A stretch of DNA of 64,000 nucleotides, from NCBI GenBank assembly GCA_016719015.1, contig JADKAZ010000005.1, positions 62,001 through 126,000 on the forward strand. The letters run 5' to 3'. Source of the DNA: Chitinophagaceae bacterium (GTDB lineage Bacteria; Bacteroidota; Bacteroidia; Chitinophagales; Chitinophagaceae). This document shows positions 1 through 7,948 of the stretch, in pieces (within the stretch, counting starts at the first letter, position 1; each line of letters begins with the position of its first letter). Under the pieces are notes generated by a model. That model did not search any database. It was given only the letters and a program-made list of their open reading frames with translations, and was not told the origin of the DNA. Both the position numbers and the translations under genes were made by a program.

Positions 1-260
1 TAAAACATTCCCGCATTATGATGCACCAGCCAAGCGGCGCTATCGGCGGGCAGGCTAGTGATATTGAAATTACCGTAAATGAAATACGTAAACTGAAAAG
101 AGAATTGTATGAAGTGGTAAATATTCATACCGGCAAATCGATTGAACAGATTGAAAAAGATTTTGACCGTGACAACTGGATGACCGCTGCTGAAGCCAAG
201 GAATATGGATTGGTGGATGAAGTGCTGCTGACAAATCCAAGAAAACAGAAAAAAGATTAA
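1..260 (+). CDS. clpP: ATP-dependent Clp protease proteolytic subunit, C-terminal part (cut by window start)
   Basis: This is the 3' end of a clpP gene whose start lies before the window. The reading frame is open from base 3, and the first visible residues KHSRIMMHQP hold the conserved catalytic His region of the serine protease ClpP (His of MMHQP). They are followed by the GG-x-xGQASDIEI stretch and, near the end, FDRDNWMTAAEAKEYGLVDEV, which carries the catalytic Asp and the usual ClpP C-terminal helix. The tail is basic. It matches canonical ClpP more closely than the next gene does. It precedes a second clpP and clpX on the same strand, so the three probably encode the Clp barrel and its unfoldase. 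The catalytic Ser lies outside the window. Confidence 0.93.
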   Translation, partial: KHSRIMMHQPSGAIGGQASDIEITVNEIRKLKRELYEVVNIHTGKSIEQIEKDFDRDNWMTAAEAKEYGLVDEVLLTNPRKQKKD

Positions 261-325
261 ACAAGGGGAGAATAGAAAAGAAAAAGAGTTGTTGAACCTT
301 ACACTTAATAATTTAAAATTTTCAC

Positions 326-961
326 ATGAACCGCAAGCAATTTTTATACAACGATTGGAAAGCTGAAGATGAAGACGAAAAAGAAGAACGTCCTAAGAGT
401 GATAGTGAAACTGGCATGTTTAACAAGAAGTTAGAAAGATATTTTTTTGAGAAAAGAGCAGTATACCTCTGGGGTGTGGTAGATGATAAAAGTGCCAAAG
501 ATATCGTAAGCAAATTGCTCTTACTCGATGCAGATAAACCCGGTGAAGAAATCAAATTCTATATCAACAGTCCCGGTGGTGTGGTAACAAGTGGTATGGT
601 GATGTATGACACGATGCAAATGATAAAAAGTCCCGTTAGTACCATTTGTATGGGTCTTGCTGCCTCCATGGGCTCTATTCTGTTAAGCGGTGGCGAAAAA
701 GGTAAACGATATATATTCCCGCATGGGGAAGTAATGATTCACCAGCCTTCTTTGGGTGGTTATATACAAGGAGTCAGTGCCGATCTGGAAATTCAGGCCA
801 TGCAAACTAAAAGAGTAAAAGAAATAGGTGCGGGTATCCTTGCTAAAAACTGCGGTAAAACGGTGGAGCAAATCATGAAAGACTTTGACAGGGATTATTG
901 GATGAATGCCGAAGGAGCCATCAAATATGGTATTGCAGATAAGTTAGTTGACAAACTCTAA
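326..961 (+). CDS. clpP: Second, divergent ClpP protease subunit
   Basis: A complete 211-residue ClpP-family serine protease subunit. The triad is visible: Ser114 in GLAASMGS, His139 in MIHQP and Asp190 in FDRDYWM. It differs from the upstream ClpP in having an acidic, charged N-terminus (EDEDEKEERPK, about residues 14-24) and GLAASMGS where the usual Ser context is GQAASMGA. Canonical ClpP is about 195-210 residues, so the length is normal. ATG at 326 is the first start after the upstream stop, with a 65-bp gap. It is probably co-transcribed with the first clpP. Tandem ClpPs in other bacteria can form mixed barrels; that this pair does so is inference. Confidence 0.93.
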   Translation: MNRKQFLYNDWKAEDEDEKEERPKSDSETGMFNKKLERYFFEKRAVYLWGVVDDKSAKDIVSKLLLLDADKPGEEIKFYINSPGGVVTSGMVMYDTMQMIKSPVSTICMGLAASMGSILLSGGEKGKRYIFPHGEVMIHQPSLGGYIQGVSADLEIQAMQTKRVKEIGAGILAKNCGKTVEQIMKDFDRDYWMNAEGAIKYGIADKLVDKL

Positions 962-999
962 ACCTCTCGTTGAGAGCCGTTTAGGCCAAAAACATAAAT

Positions 1000-1027
1000 A
1001 AAGCCGCTCTAATCCGGGCGGTTTTAT
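1000..1027 (+). terminator. Possible weak terminator after tandem clpP
   Basis: CCGC and GCGG arms around a ten-base loop, extended by A/T pairs and ending in TTTT, lie 39 bp after the second clpP stop. The stem is short, so this may only attenuate transcription towards clpX. Confidence 0.4.
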
Positions 1028-1034
1028 AATTTTG
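1027..1034 (+). promoter_or_regulatory. Candidate clpX promoter -7 box
   Basis: TAATTTTG fits the Bacteroidota -7 consensus TAnnTTTG exactly and lies 43 bp before the clpX ATG. I see no clear TTG at the -33 position, so the call rests on the -7 box and position alone. Confidence 0.4.
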
Positions 1035-1077
1035 TACGTTACCAATTCGTTTCTAATCCGTTATACTGAAAGATATT

Positions 1078-2328
1078 ATGGCAAAAAATCCTTTACATTG
1101 TTCATTTTGTGGCCGCAGCCGTGATGAGGTTAAAATCCTTATAGCGGGCCAGGATGGGCATATCTGTGAAAACTGTGTAGAACATGCACGGGAAATTATT
1201 GACCAGGAACTGACCGTTAAAGATGATAAGGGCAACAGTTCATTCAAACTCAACGTAAAAAAGCCGGTTGAGATAAAAAAATTCCTTGATGAATATGTGA
1301 TAGGGCAGGATGAGGCCAAGAAAACACTGGCTGTTGCTGTGTATAATCACTATAAACGTTTACAGCAAAAAAATAGTGACTCATCTGCTACAAGCACCAG
1401 CGATGTTGAAATTGAAAAGAGCAATATCATTATGGTGGGTGAGACGGGAACCGGCAAAACTTTGCTTGCTAAAAGTATTGCCCGGTTACTGAACGTTCCT
1501 TTCGCTATTGTAGATGCTACCGTTTTCACAGAATCCGGCTATGTGGGTGAAGATGTGGAAAGCATTCTTTCCCGTTTGTTACAGGTTTGTAATTATGACG
1601 TAAATGCGGCAGAAAGAGGAATTGTATTTATTGATGAGATAGATAAAATTGCCCGTAAGGGAGATAATCCTTCCATCACCCGTGATGTAAGCGGTGAAGG
1701 TGTACAGCAGGGATTACTGAAATTGTTGGAAGGATCAGAAGTGCTGGTACCACCACAGGGCGGCCGTAAACATCCTGAACAAAAATTAGTAAAAATCAAC
1801 ACCCAGAATATTCTCTTTATCTGTGGTGGTGCATTTGATGGAATCGACCGTGTAATTGCCCGCCGGGTACAAACCAATACAATTGGCTTTAATGTGGACA
1901 AGGAATTGCAGGAAGACATGAAGAAGAACCTGCTCCGCTATGTAAACCCACAGGATTTAAAATCATTTGGCCTGATACCTGAATTGCTCGGACGTTTACC
2001 CGTGGTTACTCATCTTGACCCCTTGGATGCGGCTACACTCCGTGCTATTCTTACAGAACCAAAAAATGCTTTGTTGAAACAATACCAAAAATTGTTTGAA
2101 CTGGAAGGTATTAAATTGATAATAGAAGATGAAGTGCTTGACTTTATGGTAGGCAAAGCAATGGAATACAAATTAGGTGCCCGTGGCCTCAGAAGTATTT
2201 GCGAAGGCATTCTTACTGATGCGATGTATGAATTACCATCTTCAAAAGAAACACAGTTTACACTCGATCTTGAATATGCCCAGCGGAAATTTGATAAGAG
2301 TAAGCTGAGTTTATTGAAAGTAGCGTAA
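1078..2328 (+). CDS. clpX: ClpX, ATP-dependent unfoldase of the Clp protease
   Basis: AAA+ unfoldase that recognises substrates and threads them into ClpP. The 416 residues match the usual ClpX length. The N-terminal zinc-binding domain has Cys8, Cys11, Cys30 and Cys33 (CSFC and CENC). Walker A is GETGTGKT at 121-128, Walker B is IVFIDEID, and the pore and signature region SGEGVQQGLLKLLEG follows. The final 100 residues carry the small AAA+ lid (LGARGLRSICE). Gene order clpP-clpP-clpX supports a working Clp protease. It has its own candidate promoter and a strong terminator after it. Confidence 0.97.
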   Translation: MAKNPLHCSFCGRSRDEVKILIAGQDGHICENCVEHAREIIDQELTVKDDKGNSSFKLNVKKPVEIKKFLDEYVIGQDEAKKTLAVAVYNHYKRLQQKNSDSSATSTSDVEIEKSNIIMVGETGTGKTLLAKSIARLLNVPFAIVDATVFTESGYVGEDVESILSRLLQVCNYDVNAAERGIVFIDEIDKIARKGDNPSITRDVSGEGVQQGLLKLLEGSEVLVPPQGGRKHPEQKLVKINTQNILFICGGAFDGIDRVIARRVQTNTIGFNVDKELQEDMKKNLLRYVNPQDLKSFGLIPELLGRLPVVTHLDPLDAATLRAILTEPKNALLKQYQKLFELEGIKLIIEDEVLDFMVGKAMEYKLGARGLRSICEGILTDAMYELPSSKETQFTLDLEYAQRKFDKSKLSLLKVA

Positions 2329-2356
2329 GAAGATTAAAAGATAATTCAAGATATTT

Positions 2357-2386
2357 GGTCAGACGTTTTTGTCTGACCTTTTCATT
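2357..2386 (+). terminator. Rho-independent terminator of clpX
   Basis: A perfect 8-bp stem (GGTCAGAC with GTCTGACC) closes a GTTTTT loop and is followed by a T-rich tract, 28 bp after the clpX stop. Confidence 0.85.
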
Positions 2387-2402
2387 TTAATACGATTATA
2401 AC

Positions 2403-2549
2403 ATGCAAGAGTTAATAGAAAAATTAAAAGCAGAAGCCGGTCTTACTGACCAACAGGCAACACAAGCTATTACCACCATCAAAAATTATGTAGTAGAAAA
2501 ATTTCCTATGCTCGAAGGTGCTGTGAATAATATGTTCGGCGGAGAATAA
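2403..2549 (+). CDS. Small conserved-looking protein of 48 residues
   Basis: A short open frame begins with ATG 17 bp after the clpX terminator and ends with TAA. The product is amphipathic and probably helical: an N-terminal MQELIEKLKAEAGLTDQQA segment, a central helix with KNYVVEKF, and a Gly-rich end with NNMFGGE. There is no signal peptide or membrane segment. The periodic Leu/Ile/Val pattern and the ordinary codon use suggest a real gene. It resembles the first helices of small DUF2267/YidB-like proteins in general style, but I cannot assign a family. Function unknown. Confidence 0.6.
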   Translation: MQELIEKLKAEAGLTDQQATQAITTIKNYVVEKFPMLEGAVNNMFGGE

Positions 2550-2564
2550 TTTCTGTTAGAAGAA

Positions 2565-2690
2565 CTATTTAATATCCCTGCACTTCTTACCTCTAGGGTT
2601 ATTTGCCGCTTCATAAGGACTCATGGCTCTGTGGCAGGCCTGGAATACAAAGCTGGCAATAATCAGTAATAGGATGAGTCTGGTTTTCAT
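2565..2690 (-). CDS. Predicted small lipoprotein, 41 residues
   Basis: A 41-codon frame on the minus strand, convergent with the 48-codon gene and ending 15 bp from it. It starts MKTRLILLLIIASFVFQAC, a classic lipoprotein signal with Cys19 after a hydrophobic run. The mature part is only about 23 residues, includes HRAMSPYEAANNPRGKKC and ends basic. It would be exported and lipidated. The signal sequence is good evidence that it is translated; the role is unknown. Confidence 0.6.
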   Translation of the reverse strand: MKTRLILLLIIASFVFQACHRAMSPYEAANNPRGKKCRDIK

Positions 2691-2817
2691 AGTTGAGCGT
2701 TTTTGTAATTGCAAATTACAATTGCCTTTATTGAAAACAGTTAAAAAACTACTACTGAAATATTCTTTTTCCCCTGAACTTTTCCCGGGTTAGTTATCGA
2801 AACTCTACTAACACAAA

Positions 2818-2843
2818 ACATCCCGGCTCAGTGGCCGGGATGT
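2818..2843 (-). terminator. Terminator of the ribonucleotide reductase gene
   Basis: A perfect 10-bp stem (ACATCCCGGC with GCCGGGATGT, six-base loop) lies 92 bp beyond the nrdJ stop. Read on the minus strand it is followed by a U-rich TGTTTTGTGTT tract. Confidence 0.75.
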
Positions 2844-2934
2844 AGAATTAATGGGTACATTTCTTATTTGGTTTTTCTGTCCAAACATGTTGTTCACCTT
2901 TCCCCTCAGAGGGAGAAGGGTTGGGAGTTAACAC

Positions 2935-5900
2935 TCAACCACAACCTCCCTGGTTGCCGCAGTTCAGGCATTTGTAACAGGCGCCGCTGCGCATCATAAT
3001 ATTACCACACACATTACAAGCCGGTGCGTCGCTTTGCATACTTTGTAAGGCTGCATTTACTGCATCTGTGCCACCATCGGTTTTAGCCGCTTGTGCTGTA
3101 CGCTGACCCGGCCGTTGTGTTGCTGGTTGCGGGGCTACCGCTCCAGATGAAGGCGTAATACGTACACTCGACAACTCCTGTTCTTTTGCATATTCCAATG
3201 GATTGGAAGGCACTTCATCCCAATCATCAGCTCCGGTATTCATTACTTCCGGCTTATCCAGCACATGTACTAAATCTGTACGGCCAAGATATTCATAACC
3301 CAGTATCCGGAATATTAAGTCAACGATAGAAGTGGTTGATTTGATATTCGGATGTTCTACAAATCCTGATGGTTCAAATCTGGTGAAAGCAAATTTATCA
3401 ACAAACTCTTCTAATGGCACACCATATTGCATACCAATAGAAATAGAGATAGCGAAACAGTTCATCATGCTGCGCATGGTGGCTCCCTCTTTCGCCATAT
3501 CTATGAAGATTTCTCCCAGTGTTCCATCTCCATATTCACCTGTACGAAGGAAAATAGCCTGCCCGTTAATTTTTGCTTTTTGAGTGAATCCACGACGCTT
3601 GGCTGGCAATGCTCTTCTTTCAACAATGCTGGCCAGTTTACGTTTCAGTTTGGTATCAGGAGAAGCCTGCACTCTTTTCTGAACTTCTTCTAATAATTCT
3701 TCAACGGTTAACTTGCCTAAATCAACAATGTTGCTGCTATTATTGTCCACTGTCGACAGTCCACTGTCCACAGACTCGTTACTGTCGACCGTCGTCTGTT
3801 GACCGTTGTCAGCCTTTTTCTTTTTATCAGATTTATTACTCAGCGGCTGTGATAATTTAGAACCATCACGGTATAAAGCATTTGCTTTAAGGCCCAATTT
3901 CCAGCTCAGCAAATAAGAATCAGCAATCTCATCCACTTTTGCTTCATGCGGAAGATTAATAGTTTTAGAGATAGCACCACTGATAAATGGTTGTGTAGCT
4001 CCCATCATGCGGATATGTCCATGGGCATGAATATAACGCTGGCCTTTGGGGCCGCATTTGTTGGCACAGTCAAAAACGGGCAAATGTTCTTCTTTCAATA
4101 ATGGGGCTCCTTCCAGCATCATCGTACCACATACATAATCGTTAGCGGCTTCTATCTGCTCATCACTGAAACCTAATGCCTCGAGCAGACTCCATTCATG
4201 GTCGTTGTATTGTTCCGGAGTGAAGCCTAGTCTTTGCAGACATTCTTCACCCAATGTATATTTATTAAATACAAAACCGATTTCAAAAGCGGTAAGAGTC
4301 GCAGCATCGAGACGTTTAATCTCATCTGCGATAAATCCCTTTTCGCTTAATGTCTGGTGGTTGATAAAAGGGGCGCCGGCAAATGAAGCAGAACCGGTAG
4401 CATATTTGATGATAGCTTCTGATTCTTTTTCAGAATAACCTAAATTCTTCAATGCAGCCGGAACAGATTGGTTGATGATCTTGAAATAACCACCACCCGA
4501 TAACTTTTTAAATTTCACCAATGCAAAATCAGGTTCAACGCCGGTAGTATCGCAATCCATTACCAACCCGATAGTACCGGTTGGGGCTATAACGGTAGCC
4601 TGCGCATTTCTGTAACCATACTTCTCTCCCATTTCCACTGCATCATCCCAGGCTTTGCAGGCAGCTTTCAGTAAATAATCAGGGCAATGCTGTGCTTTTA
4701 TTCCCATTGGTTTCAAACTCAGATTTTCAAACTCATCAGCATCATAAGCAGCAAGGCGATGGTTACGCATTACTCTCATCATATGTTCCTTATTCTCTTC
4801 ATATCTTGAAAATGCACCAAGAGATTGGGCCATTTCTGCTGATGTTTTATAAGCGATACCGGTCATGATAGCTGTAATAGCTCCGGCAATACCTCTGGCT
4901 TCTTCACTATCATAAGGAATGCCACTGACCATCAGCATGGTGCCCAGGTTGGCATATCCCAAACCAAGGGTTCTGTATTCATAGCTCAACTGCGCTACTT
5001 CTTTCGACGGGAACTGGGCCATCAATACAGATATTTCCAATACGACTGTCCACAAACGACAATTGTATTCATATCCTTCAACATCAAAATGATTGGTTTC
5101 CGTGTCGAAAAACTTCATCAGGTTGGCTGACGCCAGATTACAAGCCGTATTATCCAGGAACATATATTCGCTGCAAGGATTAGAAGCCCTTATCTCCCCA
5201 CCTTCGGGACAAGTATGCCATTCGTTGATAGTAGTATTGTATTGTGTTCCAGGGTCTGCACAACGCCATGCAGCATAAGCAATCTGGTTCCACAACTCCC
5301 TAGCAGGTATTTTTTTCATCACCCTTCCATCCATTCTTCCTTTCAGTTCCCAATCACCATCTTCTTCCAATACCTGGAAGAATGAATTAGGTATGCGGAT
5401 AGAGTTATTTGAATTTTGTCCGCTTACAGTTCTATACGCTTCATCTTCATAACCGGAGGGATAACCAGCGGCAATCAATGCTCCCACCTTTTTCTCTTCT
5501 TCCACTTTCCAGTTGATGAAATCAACAATCTCAGGATGGTCTAAATCCAGGCAAACCATTTTAGCAGCCCTTCTGGTAGTACCGCCTGATTTTATCGCAC
5601 CAGCGGCTCTGTCGCCTATTTTTAAGAAGCTCATCAAGCCCGATGAAGTGCCACCACCACTTAATTTTTCACCGGCTCCACGCAGGTTTGAATAGTTGGT
5701 ACCAACACCAGAACCATATTTAAATATTCTTGCTTCCCGAACCCAGAGGTCCATAATGCCGCCTTCATTCACCAGGTCATCGTTAACACTCAGGATAAAG
5801 CAGGCATGCGGCTGTGGACGTTCGTATGCATTCTGTGATTTCTTCAGTTCACCATCGATCGGGTCCACATAATAGTGGCCCTGGGGCTTACCGGTGATAC

Positions 5901-6348
5901 CATAACTTTCATATAAACCGGTATTGAACCACTGTGGTGAATTAGGTACACACATCTGGTTAAGGATACTATATACCAATTCTTCATAAAATACCTGTGC
6001 ATCATTTTCAGAGGCAAAGTATCCATAACGTTCGCCCCATGCTCTCCAGCAATTGGCAAGGCGATGCGCCACTTGTTTCGCAGATGTTTCTCTGCCCAGA
6101 CTTCCATCCGGTTGAGGGACTCCTGCTTTTCTAAAATATTTTTGTGCAAGTATATCGGTTGCAATCTGACTCCATTGTTTGGGTACTTCCACATTGTTCA
6201 TTTCGAACACTACTTCTCCACTTGGATTACGAATAATTGAAGTGCGGTAATCATACTCAAACATGTCAAACACTTTCACGTCGTCACGGGTAAAGCGACG
6301 GGAAAATTGCAAGCCGCTTTTTGCGGATGCTTTGGTTTTGGTAGCCAT
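2935..6348 (-). CDS. nrdJ: Adenosylcobalamin-dependent (class II) ribonucleotide reductase
   Basis: Makes deoxyribonucleotides with a B12-derived radical, so it works with or without oxygen. The 1137 residues include the class II/I core: Cys183 in ACFILSV, the active-site loop NPCSEY with Cys392 and Glu394, and the APTGTIG phosphate-binding loop. The C-terminus has a Cys-rich tail (Cys1111, 1114, 1124, 1127, 1130, 1136), as in long NrdJ proteins where it passes electrons and may bind zinc. Around residues 838-868 there is a low-complexity, Ser/Asp/Thr-rich insert encoded by palindromic GTCGAC-type DNA. No nrdA/nrdB or activase lies nearby. I could not recognise a B12 riboswitch upstream. Confidence 0.96.
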   Translation of the reverse strand: MATKTKASAKSGLQFSRRFTRDDVKVFDMFEYDYRTSIIRNPSGEVVFEMNNVEVPKQWSQIATDILAQKYFRKAGVPQPDGSLGRETSAKQVAHRLANCWRAWGERYGYFASENDAQVFYEELVYSILNQMCVPNSPQWFNTGLYESYGITGKPQGHYYVDPIDGELKKSQNAYERPQPHACFILSVNDDLVNEGGIMDLWVREARIFKYGSGVGTNYSNLRGAGEKLSGGGTSSGLMSFLKIGDRAAGAIKSGGTTRRAAKMVCLDLDHPEIVDFINWKVEEEKKVGALIAAGYPSGYEDEAYRTVSGQNSNNSIRIPNSFFQVLEEDGDWELKGRMDGRVMKKIPARELWNQIAYAAWRCADPGTQYNTTINEWHTCPEGGEIRASNPCSEYMFLDNTACNLASANLMKFFDTETNHFDVEGYEYNCRLWTVVLEISVLMAQFPSKEVAQLSYEYRTLGLGYANLGTMLMVSGIPYDSEEARGIAGAITAIMTGIAYKTSAEMAQSLGAFSRYEENKEHMMRVMRNHRLAAYDADEFENLSLKPMGIKAQHCPDYLLKAACKAWDDAVEMGEKYGYRNAQATVIAPTGTIGLVMDCDTTGVEPDFALVKFKKLSGGGYFKIINQSVPAALKNLGYSEKESEAIIKYATGSASFAGAPFINHQTLSEKGFIADEIKRLDAATLTAFEIGFVFNKYTLGEECLQRLGFTPEQYNDHEWSLLEALGFSDEQIEAANDYVCGTMMLEGAPLLKEEHLPVFDCANKCGPKGQRYIHAHGHIRMMGATQPFISGAISKTINLPHEAKVDEIADSYLLSWKLGLKANALYRDGSKLSQPLSNKSDKKKKADNGQQTTVDSNESVDSGLSTVDNNSSNIVDLGKLTVEELLEEVQKRVQASPDTKLKRKLASIVERRALPAKRRGFTQKAKINGQAIFLRTGEYGDGTLGEIFIDMAKEGATMRSMMNCFAISISIGMQYGVPLEEFVDKFAFTRFEPSGFVEHPNIKSTTSIVDLIFRILGYEYLGRTDLVHVLDKPEVMNTGADDWDEVPSNPLEYAKEQELSSVRITPSSGAVAPQPATQRPGQRTAQAAKTDGGTDAVNAALQSMQSDAPACNVCGNIMMRSGACYKCLNCGNQGGCG
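3745..3815. repeat. Imperfect GTCGAC/GTCCAC-type repeat inside nrdJ
   Basis: About 70 bp built from repeats of ACTGTC, GTCGAC and GTCCAC, including the perfect 12-bp palindrome ACTGTCGACAGT. It is read in frame as a Val-Asp-Ser-rich linker between the catalytic core and the C-terminal part of NrdJ. The base pattern is unlike the rest of the gene and looks like an inserted repeat element. Confidence 0.55.
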
Positions 6349-7192
6349 AACTAAAAAGAATTTCTAACGGGTTAAGTAACTGTGTAACGTCCTTCGAAAA
6401 TATTTTTAATTATGGCTAATTCATAGTCAGAGATATTCACATTCTGTGGATAAGGCACTTCCGGATACCCGGGACGCAAGCCTGTATTGCATCCCAGTAT
6501 TTTTTCACAGTTGGTATCTCATTTTTGGAAAAAAAGTTTTGGAAAGTAGGTCCCCAACTACTAAAAAAAATAGTGTCTTTTCTTATTCATGTGAAAAGTA
6601 AAACAGGCAAGGGTTTTTACGATTTTATCCTTTAAAACCTTTGATAGTGGCGGTTTATAAAAAAATCATCGCCGCAAAGCCTTTACTGTCTTGCATTATC
6701 CTTTTGTTACCTGTATGAAATAATTGTTATCAAAAAAATGGTTGCGATTTTCGTTTGTACCCTACGTAAGAAAATCAATTACTGATTCAGGTCAAACACT
6801 GCTTGCAAAACCAGTCTGGAGTCCTTACACAATGAAGGTAAATACCTTATAATTATGGGTAATTAACATGGAAAAGACAATGCGTTTGATAATTGAACGG
6901 AGGGAATAGCCTTTTTGTATACTGCTATTTTGCGAAATTAAAATTGTTCCCGCAATTACGGTTGCTTTTACAACTGTATCACATTTTTGGCCGTATCTTT
7001 TACTACAGCCTCTGTTTTAAAAAAGCTATATCCACTTGTAATTAATAATATTTCCATGATAACCCTGGCTGGAAGAATGATTTTGATTATAGGAATAAGG
7101 TGTAAAGATTTTGGGCAAAAAAGGCCTGTTTGGCTTTCGAATGGGCAATGCGGAAAGTTTTTCGCATTTTTGCAGTAATCAATTGGTACCGG
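6349..7192. other. Gene-free divergent region between nrdJ and the GGGP synthase gene
   Basis: About 844 bp without a convincing open frame on either strand. It is AT-rich with scattered short inverted repeats. On the minus strand TATTTTCG (6395-6402) is a near-match to a -7 box for nrdJ. At 7147-7170 ATGCG(g)AAA and TTTCGCAT form a hairpin followed by T residues just before the downstream gene. I searched by eye for a cobalamin riboswitch and an NrdR box and found neither convincingly. It may hold a long leader or a small RNA. Confidence 0.5.
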
Positions 7193-7948
7193 ATGAAGTC
7201 AACTATATATAACGTATTGGCCGACAAGAAAAAACAAGGGAGAAAGTCCTTTGCGGTACTCATTGACCCCGACAAAGTCAATACAGCTGTGCTGGATGAA
7301 CTGATAGAGCTTTCCACCACTGCCAAAGTTGATTACCTGCTGGTTGGCGGCAGCCTTGTTATCTCCAATCACCTGGATGAATGCGTACAGCATATCAAAC
7401 AGAACTGTGACATTCCTGTAATATTATTTCCCGGAAGTCCATCCCAGGTAAGTAAGTATGCAGATGCATTATTATATCTCTCTTTAATTTCAGGCCGTAA
7501 TCCTGAATTATTAATTGGCCAGCATGTTGTCTCTGCTCCCTTTGTAAAACAGAGCGGATTAGAAATAATGCCTACCGGCTATATCGTTATTGATGGCGGC
7601 GCCCCAACAACTGTTTCTTATATCAGTAATGCTGCTCCTGTGCCTGCTGATAAAAATGAAATAGCGATGTGTACAGCCATGGCAGGCGAAATGCTGGGTA
7701 TGAAATTAATCTACATGGATGCGGGCAGTGGCGCCAAACGTCCCATTACTGAAAGTATGATCAAATCAGTAGCCGATCACATTGAAGCCCCGCTTATTGT
7801 TGGTGGTGGCATCATACTACCTGAAAAAGCCTACCTGAATTGCAAAGCCGGTGCCGATGTAATTGTTGTTGGCAATGCTATTGAAAAAGACGCTTCACTG
7901 ATCAAAGAAATGAGTGATGCTGTGCATTCAATCCCTGTTAAAATTTAA
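7193..7948 (+). CDS. Geranylgeranylglyceryl phosphate synthase family protein (PcrB/GGGPS-like)
   Basis: A 251-residue TIM-barrel prenyltransferase that should join a polyprenyl diphosphate to glycerol-1-phosphate, the first ether-lipid step in archaea. Family motifs are visible: FAVLIDPDK at 20-28, LLVGGS, ILFPGSPSQVS, YMDAGSGA and PLIVGGGI, which form the Mg2+ and phosphate sites. Members in Bacteroidota belong to the larger bacterial group II. I chose ATG 7193 because the family begins just before the DPDK motif; the open frame extends 63 bp upstream without similarity. The 3' end overlaps the convergent peptidase gene by 21 bp. The true prenyl chain length and product in this organism are unknown. 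Confidence 0.9.
   Translation: MKSTIYNVLADKKKQGRKSFAVLIDPDKVNTAVLDELIELSTTAKVDYLLVGGSLVISNHLDECVQHIKQNCDIPVILFPGSPSQVSKYADALLYLSLISGRNPELLIGQHVVSAPFVKQSGLEIMPTGYIVIDGGAPTTVSYISNAAPVPADKNEIAMCTAMAGEMLGMKLIYMDAGSGAKRPITESMIKSVADHIEAPLIVGGGIILPEKAYLNCKAGADVIVVGNAIEKDASLIKEMSDAVHSIPVKI

Noticed and set aside
5844..6194. 116-codon frame on the same strand as nrdJ in another phase
   Set aside because: A shadow frame inside a conserved enzyme; no signal, domain or promoter supports it.
6349..7192. Cobalamin riboswitch or NrdR box upstream of nrdJ
   Set aside because: I could not find a B12-box-like core, and the only NrdR-like half site (AATAGTGT near 6570) lacks a matching second half.
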